Below, piece after piece: positions 1 through 8,249 of a DNA stretch of 64,000 nt (positions are counted from its first letter, which is position 1; each line of letters begins with the position of its first letter). The DNA comes from Leadbetterella sp040829825 (lineage in GTDB: Bacteria; Bacteroidota; Bacteroidia; Cytophagales; Spirosomataceae), in the NCBI RefSeq assembly GCF_040829825.1, contig NZ_JBFOLH010000001.1; one strand, given 5' to 3'. The translations under genes and the position numbers were made by a program. A model generated the notes under the pieces. It was not told where the DNA came from. It made no database searches and saw nothing but the letters and a program-made list of their open reading frames with translations.

Positions 1-1
1 G

Positions 2-79
2 CTGATGCAAATGCCTTTTGCACAAGGCATCCAAATGGCCCACAACCGCCTGCAGGAAATCATGGACAAACAGAAATAA
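2..79 (+). CDS. 3' end of an unidentified gene (partial)
   Basis: An open frame enters from the left edge and stops at TAA 77-79, giving 25 residues that end in RLQEIMDKQK. It runs in the same direction as the YdeI-like gene that follows 28 bases later, so the two probably share a transcript. The tail is too short to name a family. It could also be chance, but it is open through the window edge and its codon use resembles its neighbours. Confidence 0.4.
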   Translation: MMQMPFAQGIQMAHNRLQEIMDKQK

Positions 80-107
80 CAGTACCGTTACCGGAACATA
101 TAAAGCA

Positions 108-698
108 ATGGGTATGAACAAACAGGCAGAACACTTTTTCGAAACAGCAGGAAGATGGAAAAACGAGTACCTCCTGCTGCGGGAAATCGTTTGCGGCAAT
201 CCGTCACTGGAAGAAGACTACAAATGGATGCACCCCTGCTATACTTTTGAAGGGAAAAATATAGTGCTCATTCATGGCTTTAAGGAATATTGCGCTATAC
301 TGTTTCCCAAAGGGGCTTTGCTGAAAGACCCGGAAAATATCCTGATTCAGCAAACCGAAAATGTGCAGTCGGCCCGGCAGATCCGGTTTACCCATACCGG
401 GGAGATCGAAAGTCTCCGGCCCGTGATCGCCGCTTATATCCGGGAGGCGATCGACATGGAGAAAGCGGGTAAAAAAGTAGAAATGAAGCAGGTGACCGAC
501 TACCCGGTTCCCGAAGAATTTCAAAAGGCGTTAAACGAAGACCAGGCCTTAAGCACGGCATTTTATTCGCTGACCCCCGGGAGGCAAAAGGGCTATTTGT
601 TCTTCTTTAACCAGGCCAAGCAGGCCAAAACACGGGAAGCCAGGATTGAAAAATACTACCAGCATATTTTAGACGGAAAAGGAATAGATGACGAATGA
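108..698 (+). CDS. YdeI/OmpD-associated family protein (DUF1801-like)
   Basis: This 196-residue protein has the two-part layout of the YdeI family: an N-terminal DUF1801-like alpha/beta domain (about residues 20-110; note KWMHPCYTF and FPKGALLKDP) and a C-terminal helical tail with the family pattern QAKQAKTREARIEKYYQHIL, usually written AKQAKTRxxRIEK in relatives. The molecular role of the family is not settled. ATG 108 is chosen because the open frame upstream of it overlaps the preceding gene in another frame; ATG 114 is an equally possible start. A strong hairpin follows at 725-753, which ends clpB arriving from the other side. Confidence 0.8.
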   Translation: MGMNKQAEHFFETAGRWKNEYLLLREIVCGNPSLEEDYKWMHPCYTFEGKNIVLIHGFKEYCAILFPKGALLKDPENILIQQTENVQSARQIRFTHTGEIESLRPVIAAYIREAIDMEKAGKKVEMKQVTDYPVPEEFQKALNEDQALSTAFYSLTPGRQKGYLFFFNQAKQAKTREARIEKYYQHILDGKGIDDE

Positions 699-718
699 TA
701 CTTCTCCCGGAATTCCGT

Positions 719-753
719 CAAAAAAATAGCCGGAAGAAATTCTCCCGGCTATT
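719..753 (-). terminator. Rho-independent terminator after clpB
   Basis: The arms AATAGCCGG (725-733) and CCGGCTATT (745-753) form a hairpin. Read on the minus strand it is followed by a run of seven T, the classical intrinsic terminator for clpB. It lies between two convergent genes, so it may also slow transcripts coming from the YdeI-like gene. Confidence 0.8.
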
Positions 754-778
754 CTGTTGTGCTATGAAAAACTATTAC

Positions 779-3400
779 TTACTCTAAATTCAATTCGGGC
801 ATGTTTTCAAAGACATATCCACCCTCTTCATTGATGTCCAGGAGGATCACCTTGTCTTTGTCAATGGTGCCGCTTAAGATCATTTTCGACAATTCATTCA
901 GAATGCTCCGCTGAATGACCCGCTTGAGCGGACGGGCACCAAATACGGGATCATATCCCTGCTCTCCCAGCTTGTCGAGGGCTGCGTCGGTAGCTTCAAT
1001 GTAAATTCCCTGCTCCTGCAGCCGTGACCGGATACCGTCGAACTGGATAGATACAATCTTCCGGATCTCGGTTCTTCCGAGGGGATCGAACATCACGGTC
1101 TCGTCGATCCGGTTGAGGAATTCCGGCCGCACGCTGTTTTTCAGCAGCTCCATTACCTGTTCCAGGGCCTCGGCTTTATAGTATTGGGCCCAGGCCTCTT
1201 CCGAACTTTTGGTGGCCTCCAGGTATTTCTCCTGGATCAGGTGACTGCCTATATTCGAGGTCATGATGATGAGGGTATTTTTGAAGTTGGCCACCCTCCC
1301 CTTGTTATCGGTCAGCCGGCCGTCATCCAGCACCTGCAGCAGCACATTCCATACATCGGGGTGCGCTTTTTCAATCTCATCGAGCAGGATCACCGAATAG
1401 GGTTTCCTGCGCACGGCTTCGGTCAGCTGTCCGCCTTCGTCATAACCTACATACCCCGGAGGCGCTCCTACCAGCCGGCTAACGGTATGTTTTTCCTGGT
1501 ATTCGCTCATATCGATACGAACCATGGCATTTTCATCGTTAAACAGGTAGTTGGCTAAGGTTTTGGCCAGCTCGGTCTTTCCTACGCCTGTACTTCCCAG
1601 GAACAGGAAGCTGCCGATGGGCTTCTTCGGATCCTGCATACCGGCCCGCGAGCGCCGTACGGCATCAGACACCACCTCAATGGCTTCTTTTTGCCCGGCT
1701 ACCCGTTTTTCCAGCTCCTGCTCCAGGAACAGCAGCTTTTCCCGGTCGCTTTGCAGCATCTTGGTCACCGGAATACCCGTCCATTTAGCCACTACCGCGG
1801 CAATATCTTCGGCTTTTACTTCCTCGTTGATCAGGGTACCTTCTTCATGGGTATTTTTGCCGGCCAGGCTGTTCAGCCGTTCTTCTGCCTGCGGGATCTT
1901 CCCGTACCGGATCTCGGCCACCTTTCCGTAATCACCGGTTCTTTCGGCCTGCTCGGCTTCGAAACGCAGATTATCCAGGCTTTCTTTCAGGGTACGTATC
2001 TCATCCACCTTGCCTTTTTCGGTTTCCCACCGGGCTTTCAGCGTATTGTAATGTTCATTGAGCTCGGCTATCTCCTTACTGAGCGCACTTTCTTTCTCTT
2101 TGTCTTTCTCCCGGCGGATGGCCTCCCGTTCAATTTCCAGCTGCATGATCTTCCGTCTCAGCTCGTCCATTTCTTCGGGCATGGAATCCATTTCCAGCCG
2201 CAGCTTGGCGGCGGCCTCGTCCATCAGGTCAATGGCCTTATCGGGCAGGAAACGGTCGGAGATATAGCGGTTAGACAACTCTACAGCGGCAATAACGGCA
2301 TCATCCTGGATCCTCACCCCGTGGTGCACTTCGTATTTCTCTTTGATACCCCGGAGAATAGAAATGGCATCGGCCACGGTAGGCTCATCGACCATCACGG
2401 CCTGGAATCTCCGCTCCAGCGCTTTATCTTTTTCAATATACTTCTGGTATTCTTTCAGGGTAGTAGCACCAATAGCGTGCAGCTCTCCCCTGGCCAGGGC
2501 CGGTTTCAGCAGGTTAGCCGCATCCATGGCTCCTTCGCCGCCACCTCCGGCACCAATCAGCGTATGGATCTCGTCGATAAAGAGAATAATCTCTCCCTCC
2601 GAGTCGGTTACCTCTTTGATCACCGCCTTCAGCCTTTCTTCAAATTCACCTTTGTACTTGGCACCGGCTACCAGCAAGCCCATATCCAGGGAAATGACCT
2701 TCTTGGATTTCAGGTTCTCAGGCACGTCACCCTGCACGATCCGCTGGGCCAGGCCTTCCACAATAGCCGTTTTACCCACCCCCGGCTCTCCGAGCAGGAT
2801 AGGGTTGTTTTTGGAGCGCCTCGACAGAATCTGCAGCACGCGCCGTATTTCTTCATCGCGGCCGATCACGGGGTCTATCTTCCCCTGTTCAGCCAGCTCG
2901 TTCAGGTCCTTGCTGTAACGGGCCAGGGCCTGGTATTTGTTTTCTGCGTTTTGATCTTTCACCGGATTGTTTTTTCCTCTGAGTTCTTTAATTTTTTCTT
3001 TTAACCGCGCTTCTTTTACTCCTGACGACTTCAGCAGATCGGCCACGGCATCGTTGCCTTTCAGTATGCCCAGCAGTAAAAGCTCCACACTTATAAATTC
3101 ATCTCCAAATTCTTTTAACGAGTTCTGGGCGCTGGTAAATGCCTTCGACAGCTCGTTCCCGATATAGGGCTGGGTACCGCCGGAAACCCGCGGGTACGCC
3201 TCTACTATAGCGATCAGGCGGTTCAGCAGGGTTTCCCGGTTCACCTCTTTTAACAGAAAAGAGCTGGTATCGGGTTCCTCTTCCAGGATGGCCTTCAGCA
3301 GGTGCCCGGTTTCTACCGCCTGCTGGGAATATCCCTGGGCAATCTGTACCGCCTGCTGGATCAGCTCCTGGGCCTTATGCGTGTATTGGTTGAAATTCAT
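779..3400 (-). CDS. clpB: ATP-dependent chaperone ClpB
   Basis: ClpB is the hexameric Hsp100 disaggregase that pulls polypeptides out of aggregates together with DnaK. The 873-residue length is standard. In order: Clp N-terminal repeat domain (1-145), first AAA+ module with Walker A GEPGVGKT (204-211) and Walker B ILFIDEIH, a long coiled-coil middle domain rich in E, K and R (about 405-530) that separates ClpB from ClpA/ClpC, second AAA+ module with Walker A GSTGVGKT (near 605) and Walker B VILLDEIE, then the C-terminal small domain. The gene stands alone with its own terminator. I see no TAnnTTTG box upstream, which would fit heat-shock control by another signal; the upstream region holds repeats listed separately. 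Confidence 0.98.
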   Translation of the reverse strand: MNFNQYTHKAQELIQQAVQIAQGYSQQAVETGHLLKAILEEEPDTSSFLLKEVNRETLLNRLIAIVEAYPRVSGGTQPYIGNELSKAFTSAQNSLKEFGDEFISVELLLLGILKGNDAVADLLKSSGVKEARLKEKIKELRGKNNPVKDQNAENKYQALARYSKDLNELAEQGKIDPVIGRDEEIRRVLQILSRRSKNNPILLGEPGVGKTAIVEGLAQRIVQGDVPENLKSKKVISLDMGLLVAGAKYKGEFEERLKAVIKEVTDSEGEIILFIDEIHTLIGAGGGGEGAMDAANLLKPALARGELHAIGATTLKEYQKYIEKDKALERRFQAVMVDEPTVADAISILRGIKEKYEVHHGVRIQDDAVIAAVELSNRYISDRFLPDKAIDLMDEAAAKLRLEMDSMPEEMDELRRKIMQLEIEREAIRREKDKEKESALSKEIAELNEHYNTLKARWETEKGKVDEIRTLKESLDNLRFEAEQAERTGDYGKVAEIRYGKIPQAEERLNSLAGKNTHEEGTLINEEVKAEDIAAVVAKWTGIPVTKMLQSDREKLLFLEQELEKRVAGQKEAIEVVSDAVRRSRAGMQDPKKPIGSFLFLGSTGVGKTELAKTLANYLFNDENAMVRIDMSEYQEKHTVSRLVGAPPGYVGYDEGGQLTEAVRRKPYSVILLDEIEKAHPDVWNVLLQVLDDGRLTDNKGRVANFKNTLIIMTSNIGSHLIQEKYLEATKSSEEAWAQYYKAEALEQVMELLKNSVRPEFLNRIDETVMFDPLGRTEIRKIVSIQFDGIRSRLQEQGIYIEATDAALDKLGEQGYDPVFGARPLKRVIQRSILNELSKMILSGTIDKDKVILLDINEEGGYVFENMPELNLE

Positions 3401-3457
3401 TTTTGTAATTCATTTACAGAGAAATCAGCAAATGTCGTGCAGAAGCAGAAAACAAGT

Positions 3458-3508
3458 CAAAATGGCATAATTTTGTGCGATTATTGCACACCTTACAGAC
3501 AAAATGGC
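3458..3508 (-). promoter_or_regulatory. Repeat-rich region upstream of clpB, possible operator
   Basis: Within 110 bases upstream of clpB lie two direct copies of CAAAATGGC (3458-3466 and 3500-3508) and, between them, the inverted pair TGTGC (3474-3478) and GCACA (3486-3490) spaced by seven bases. No CIRCE element and no TAnnTTTG box were found here. A role in heat-shock control is inference from position only. Confidence 0.3.
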
Positions 3509-3554
3509 GCCTGTTTGCATAAAAAAGTGTGCCGGGATAAGGATAGAATAAGCA

Positions 3555-3580
3555 AAACGGCGGGGAAATCCCCGCCGTTT
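3555..3580. terminator. Intrinsic terminator
   Basis: Perfect 12-bp arms AAACGGCGGGGA and TCCCCGCCGTTT with a 2-base loop. T runs follow on the plus side and A runs precede it, so it can act in both directions. It sits directly after the stop of the DUF2911 gene, read on the minus strand. Confidence 0.85.
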
Positions 3581-3601
3581 TTATATCATCTGTAAATACG
3601 C

Positions 3602-4426
3602 TTACTTCAGGCTGGCGATCAGCTTCTCGTTCAGCGCCACGTAATCCTGGTTCCTGGCGGCTTTGGCCTGGCTTATGGATTGGGTAGCCGTGGCTATAGC
3701 CCCTTTCTTATCGCCCAGCTTAGCCTGTATCCTGGCTTTGGTGTGCGTTATCCAGAATGCATCAGGCTGCTGCTCTACTGCCTTATTTACCCATTCCAGC
3801 GCCTTTTTCATGTCTTTGCCGTTATCCAGGTAGTAGCTGGCAGCGGCAAAATAGGGCCGGTTATCGGCTGCCATCACCTTATCAATGGTGGCCATCACTT
3901 TCTCATCAATATCGGTGGTGATGGTGAAAGGCACCAGGGTATTTTCCCACATAATGTTTACTTCCAGCGAACTATCGGTCTGGGTACCAAACATGATGGT
4001 AAAGGTCTCTATCGGGAAAGGCAGCGTAACCGACTTCGCACTGATGGTAGCTATCACGTTTTCTTCCTTAAAGTTGAATACGCTGGTTTCGGGGGTACAG
4101 AAACGGATCTTCCAGTCTTCCTTGCCAATCACGGTCAGGATCGTGTACTTGCCCGCTTTAAGGGGAGTGCCGTTTACTTTAACGTCTTCACCGAAACTAA
4201 TGAGGGTTTGGGTGTTGGCACCTGTTCTCCACAATTTACCGTAAGCTTCCAGGTCTCCGAAGATCCTTCTTCCTCTGGCAGAGGGGCGTGAATATTCAAT
4301 TTCTACCGACGACAGGGCAAATTCCTGCTTAATGGTTTGCAACGGGCTTTTAGTGGGAACTTTAAGGGTTTGCGCCGTAGCACTCCAGGTTAATAAAGAG
4401 AAGGCCAGAACTTTAATGAGTTTCAT
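3602..4426 (-). CDS. Exported DUF2911 protein with C-terminal TPR-like region
   Basis: A 274-residue protein with a signal peptide (cut near residue 18, after SATA). Residues 20-165 match the DUF2911 pattern known from Bacteroidota, with SVEIEYSRPSARGR and YGKLWRTGANTQT as the tell-tale blocks. From about 190 on the chain becomes helical with TPR-like helix pairs (AASYYLDNGKDMKKALEW, then KARIQAKLGDKKGAIATA). The function of DUF2911 is unknown; the envelope location is inferred from the signal peptide. It is a single gene with its own promoter and terminator. Confidence 0.85.
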   Translation of the reverse strand: MKLIKVLAFSLLTWSATAQTLKVPTKSPLQTIKQEFALSSVEIEYSRPSARGRRIFGDLEAYGKLWRTGANTQTLISFGEDVKVNGTPLKAGKYTILTVIGKEDWKIRFCTPETSVFNFKEENVIATISAKSVTLPFPIETFTIMFGTQTDSSLEVNIMWENTLVPFTITTDIDEKVMATIDKVMAADNRPYFAAASYYLDNGKDMKKALEWVNKAVEQQPDAFWITHTKARIQAKLGDKKGAIATATQSISQAKAARNQDYVALNEKLIASLK

Positions 4427-4452
4427 ACGATTAGATTTAAATGTTTAAGCTA

Positions 4453-4483
4453 CAAAAATACGATCCGCGAACTAAATAAGCAA
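4453..4483 (-). promoter_or_regulatory. Promoter of the DUF2911 gene
   Basis: On the minus strand TATTTTTG (4453-4460) matches the Bacteroidota -7 element TAnnTTTG, and a TTG (4481-4483) lies 20 bases upstream, the expected -33 position. It reads toward the DUF2911 start at 4426. Confidence 0.65.
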
Positions 4484-4555
4484 TTGAATTAAATATAGGA
4501 CTTTTCGGATGCTGCATTGAACTTTTACTCCATAATCTTAAATTAAGTCTTATTA

Positions 4556-4578
4556 TTATTTTAACTAAATCTAAATAA
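4556..4578. promoter_or_regulatory. Fur-like inverted repeat upstream of the TonB operon
   Basis: A 23-base AT-rich imperfect palindrome of the form TTATTT-N11-AAATAA. It ends three bases before the -7 box TAAATTTG at 4582-4589, so a bound repressor would block the promoter. Shape and base composition resemble ferric uptake regulator sites; this is a resemblance only, and which regulator binds is inferred from the operon content. Confidence 0.4.
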
Positions 4579-4581
4579 GGA

Positions 4582-4589
4582 TAAATTTG
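4582..4589 (+). promoter_or_regulatory. -7 promoter element of the TonB operon
   Basis: TAAATTTG matches TAnnTTTG exactly, 25 bases before the receptor start codon. No clear TTG is present 20 bases upstream, where the Fur-like palindrome lies instead. Confidence 0.5.
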
Positions 4590-4613
4590 CAGCTTACTCA
4601 TCAGCGCTAATCA

Positions 4614-6980
4614 ATGAGCATATCGTTAGGGAGGGTTCTTGTTTTTTTGCTTTGTTTCGTTTCCCTTCAGGCATTTTCCCAGCTAACCGGGCTGAAAGGC
4701 AGGATCACTGATGCCCGGAAAGAGCCTCTTGCCGGCGTTTTAATCCAGGTAAAAAATACCCGGCTGTCTGCTATCAGCAACGAGCACGGCGATTTCTCAC
4801 TTCAGGTACCTGCACAGGGAGAAGTCATCCTGCGCTTTTCACTGGTGGGCTTTAAGACGGCAGAGCTCACTGTCACCTCTTCTGCCCCGCTGGCGGTTTC
4901 GCTCGAAGAACAGGTAAAAGAACTCGATGAAACCGTGGTATACGGCAAAACCGAAACCGCCGCCGCCCGTGAGCTATCGGTGAAAGCAGAGGTGCTCGAC
5001 ATGAAACGGGTGCATGCGCTGCCCGTCAATATCTCCGAATTAATGAACCGCTCGGCCGGGATACGGATACGCCAGACCGGCGGACTGGGCTCAGCCACAG
5101 ACGTCAACCTGAACGGTTTCAGCGGGAAATCCATCCGTTATTTCAAAGACGGTATTCCTATGGACTACCTCGGAGAAGGCTTTTCGCTTTCATCGGTACC
5201 CGTGAATATGCTGGAACGGGTGGAAATCTACAAAGGTGTTCTGCCGGTGAGCCTGGGGGCCGATGCGCTGGGCGGAGCCGTTAACCTGATCAGCAGGAAG
5301 CTCACCGGGAACTATGCCGGTGCATCGTACGAAATCGGTTCATTCAATACCCACCGTGCCAACCTGAATACCTACTTTACCAAAAACAAGCTGTTTTACG
5401 GCTTTGACGGCTTTTTCAATCGTTCCGACAACAACTACAAAGTCAATGTAAAAATTACGGATCCCGAGACCCGGAACCAGAAAGATGCGAAAGTGTCTCT
5501 CTTTCACAACGGGTATACCGGCTATTTCGGGCAAGCCTTTGCCGGCCTGAAAGACGTAGCCTGGGCCGATGAGCTCCGGTTCGAACTGTCGGCGTTTGCT
5601 TTTGACCGCGAACAGCAGCACCCTGCGCTGATGACCGAACCCTACGGCGGAATTGTTTCCCGGCAATCGTCGGTTATACCTGCCCTGCGGTACAAAAAGC
5701 AGGCAGGCGCATGGGAAATTGACCAGTTCCTGGTTTACAATACGCTCCATATCAGCCGGACCGACACCCTGAAAGGGACCTACGACTGGCTGGGTGTCTT
5801 CACGCCCAACCCTACCAGGAACGGGGAAAGCAGCCGCCCGTCATTATCCGATATCCGGAATCATTATTTCACCTCAAGAACCAACCTGAAATACCGGCTT
5901 AGCCCGGCTCATTTCCTGGAGCTGAACCAGGTGATCACACAGGCCCGGAGAAAAGGCGAAGATCCGCTGGGTCCTAAATTCCTGGATACACAGATCGATG
6001 TCTTATCCCTCCCCTCAGAATACCTCAAATCGGTAAGCTCTGCCGGCATTAACTCACTGTTTCTCAACGGCAGGCTCGACAACCTGCTGATGGTGAAATT
6101 CTTCAGCTATAAAGCTTCGGGGGTAGAAACGTTCCAGTCGCGCGAGGTAAGCACCACAGATGCCAAAACCTCAAAAGGCACTACCTGGGGTGTGGCAGAG
6201 GGCCTGAAATATCATTTCACACCCCATCATCTACTGCGTTTCTCGGCCGAGTATTCCAACCGGCTTCCCGACCATAACGAGCTTTTCGGCGATGCCGTCT
6301 GGATTGTTCAGAACTTTGAGATCCGGCCCGAGCGGAGCCTGAACTTTAATTTGGGGTGGCGGACTTCCGTTCCGGGCAAATATACCTTTGAGCTTAACTC
6401 TTTTTACAGGAGAACCAAAGACCTGATCCTCCTTATACCCATCCAGTCGCCTTTTGCCCGGTACGAAAACCAGCAGCATGTAAAAGGCCTCGGGCTGGAA
6501 GCCGACGGTTCCGTAGAGCTGGGCGCCGGCTTCGGTCTTTCGGCAAACGCCACCTGGCAGAGCATGCGTTTGTTCGGCATTACGCTGCAGCAGGAATCCT
6601 GGAAAAACGATGCCCGCCTGAGAAATACGCCTTTCCTTTTCGGGAACCTGGGCCTTAACTACCAGTCGGTACCGGTTTTCAGGCAGAAAGTCATCCTGAA
6701 GGCTTTTGCCTATTACAGCTACCTGCACGAATATTACCTGGAGACCATTCCCAAACGAATGGAAGGATCGGGGCTGTTTGGTAAAGCCCAGGTCAATACC
6801 TTACTGGTTATTCCGGACCAGCACCTGGTAAACGCCGGGGTGCTGGCCGATATCCCTTCCCGGAGAATAGCCCTTGGCCTGGATGTCAAAAACATCCTGG
6901 ACAAAGACATTTACGATAACTACCGTGTTCAGCGGGCCGGCAGAAGCATTCATTTAAAAATCAATTACTCAATCAAATAG
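4614..6980 (+). CDS. TonB-dependent outer-membrane receptor with CarboxypepD_reg-like domain
   Basis: The 788-residue protein carries a signal peptide (about 1-22), a carboxypeptidase-regulatory-like beta domain (about 24-105, starting LTGLKGRITDARKEPLAGV), a plug domain (about 125-230; VNLNGFSGKSIRYFKDGIP, then VLPVSLGADALGGAVNLI) and a beta-barrel that closes with the terminal strand GRSIHLKINYSIK. Such receptors import chelated metals or other large ligands, energised by TonB. It heads a four-gene operon with 9, 3 and 1 base gaps (DUF4374 lipoprotein, esterase, YncE-like propeller), the make-up of a siderophore uptake unit; there is no SusD partner, which argues against a glycan system. 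The substrate itself cannot be read from sequence. Confidence 0.93.
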   Translation: MSISLGRVLVFLLCFVSLQAFSQLTGLKGRITDARKEPLAGVLIQVKNTRLSAISNEHGDFSLQVPAQGEVILRFSLVGFKTAELTVTSSAPLAVSLEEQVKELDETVVYGKTETAAARELSVKAEVLDMKRVHALPVNISELMNRSAGIRIRQTGGLGSATDVNLNGFSGKSIRYFKDGIPMDYLGEGFSLSSVPVNMLERVEIYKGVLPVSLGADALGGAVNLISRKLTGNYAGASYEIGSFNTHRANLNTYFTKNKLFYGFDGFFNRSDNNYKVNVKITDPETRNQKDAKVSLFHNGYTGYFGQAFAGLKDVAWADELRFELSAFAFDREQQHPALMTEPYGGIVSRQSSVIPALRYKKQAGAWEIDQFLVYNTLHISRTDTLKGTYDWLGVFTPNPTRNGESSRPSLSDIRNHYFTSRTNLKYRLSPAHFLELNQVITQARRKGEDPLGPKFLDTQIDVLSLPSEYLKSVSSAGINSLFLNGRLDNLLMVKFFSYKASGVETFQSREVSTTDAKTSKGTTWGVAEGLKYHFTPHHLLRFSAEYSNRLPDHNELFGDAVWIVQNFEIRPERSLNFNLGWRTSVPGKYTFELNSFYRRTKDLILLIPIQSPFARYENQQHVKGLGLEADGSVELGAGFGLSANATWQSMRLFGITLQQESWKNDARLRNTPFLFGNLGLNYQSVPVFRQKVILKAFAYYSYLHEYYLETIPKRMEGSGLFGKAQVNTLLVIPDQHLVNAGVLADIPSRRIALGLDVKNILDKDIYDNYRVQRAGRSIHLKINYSIK

Positions 6981-6989
6981 TTTATACGC

Positions 6990-8246
6990 ATGTACAAAGT
7001 AAATCTTAAATCTTTAGCACTTGCTTCACTCCTGGCGGTACCGCTGGTATCGTGTGATAATAGCGACGAGCCGGAAGCAAAAAAAGAGGGAAAATATGTT
7101 CTGATGACCATGAGTGAAAATACACTCACCAAACCGGGATATATGACGGTATTTGACAAATTACCGGAAGGCAATGTGTCTAACATCACGACTACATCGG
7201 TTCAGGGAATGGGAATGGGCGGATGGCGGCCGTACAAAAACTGGTTGCTGAAAATCTTTAAAACAGAAGATAACGCAAAAGGAATTGAACGCCTGAAGAT
7301 AGAAAACGGACGCGTGGTGTTCGATAATTTCCTGGCCGGTGATAACACCACCAACGGTACAGGAAACTTCGTGATCGCCAATGAAACACAGGGTTTCTAC
7401 TGGGACGGAGCCAGTCCGCTTAAAATCCAGACATTTAACCCTACTACCTTATCCAGGACCGGGGAGATCGACCTGACCGCAGCCGTAAATGAAAGAGGCA
7501 CCAATGAAGCCGGCATTCTCTACCGTTCAGTGGGCCAGAAGTTCCTGGCTGTGAAAAACGGCAAGCTGTTTGCCAACGTTACCTATGCCAAAACCAATGC
7601 TTCGCAGAAAGGATTTTTTGATGACTTCTTCCCCGATGTTTATATAGCAGTAATCGATATTGCTACCGGTACATACGAGAAAACCACCAAAATTGAAGAT
7701 ACAGGAAGTATTGCTTACATCAACGACAACGAAATGTACAGCTTTGACACCAACGGCGACCTGTATATTGTAACGCAGGGAACCAGCCCGCAGGGTATTG
7801 GCGGCAAGTCTAAAATTGCCCGGATCAAAGCCGCAGATACAGAAGTGGACAAGACCTGGGAGATCAAAATGGACGACATCAATCCTAAAGGGAAATTTGT
7901 GACCGTATATGCTACTAACGGCAAGCTGATCACTACCATTCCCAATACCGCTTTAACCGGTGGTCCGACCGGGAACATCAACTTTTCGGATATCTGGGAG
8001 TTCCAGGTGATCGATGTAGCTACAAAAGCCATTACAAAGATTTCGGGTGTGCCTGCCTGTACCAACACAGGCGCTGCTTACGGTACGGTGAAAATAGACG
8101 ATAAGCTGCTGATCCGGGTGAACTCTTCTTCTGCAACCGGTCCTAACGGGTATTACCAGCTGAGCAGTGACCTGAAAAGCGCTTCACCCCTGTTCCAGGT
8201 AACCGAAGGCGGATCAGTTTCCGGTCTTTATAAAGTTGAGCTGTAA
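6990..8246 (+). CDS. DUF4374 surface or periplasmic lipoprotein
   Basis: A 418-residue lipoprotein: hydrophobic leader with lipobox cysteine at residue 23 (PLVSCDNS). The body matches DUF4374, predicted to be a beta-propeller that works next to TonB receptors. As I recall, the Bacteroides XusB protein, which binds ferric enterobactin for the receptor XusA, is of this kind; that link should be checked. It follows the receptor by 9 bases and precedes an esterase by 3. The likely job is to capture a metal chelate and hand it to the receptor. Inference rests on the operon. Confidence 0.85.
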   Translation: MYKVNLKSLALASLLAVPLVSCDNSDEPEAKKEGKYVLMTMSENTLTKPGYMTVFDKLPEGNVSNITTTSVQGMGMGGWRPYKNWLLKIFKTEDNAKGIERLKIENGRVVFDNFLAGDNTTNGTGNFVIANETQGFYWDGASPLKIQTFNPTTLSRTGEIDLTAAVNERGTNEAGILYRSVGQKFLAVKNGKLFANVTYAKTNASQKGFFDDFFPDVYIAVIDIATGTYEKTTKIEDTGSIAYINDNEMYSFDTNGDLYIVTQGTSPQGIGGKSKIARIKAADTEVDKTWEIKMDDINPKGKFVTVYATNGKLITTIPNTALTGGPTGNINFSDIWEFQVIDVATKAITKISGVPACTNTGAAYGTVKIDDKLLIRVNSSSATGPNGYYQLSSDLKSASPLFQVTEGGSVSGLYKVEL

Positions 8247-8249
8247 TCT

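Noticed and set aside
1691..3004. 437-residue open frame on the plus strand opposite clpB
   Set aside because: It is fully inside clpB on the other strand, has no domain sense and arises from the codon bias of a GC-balanced gene.
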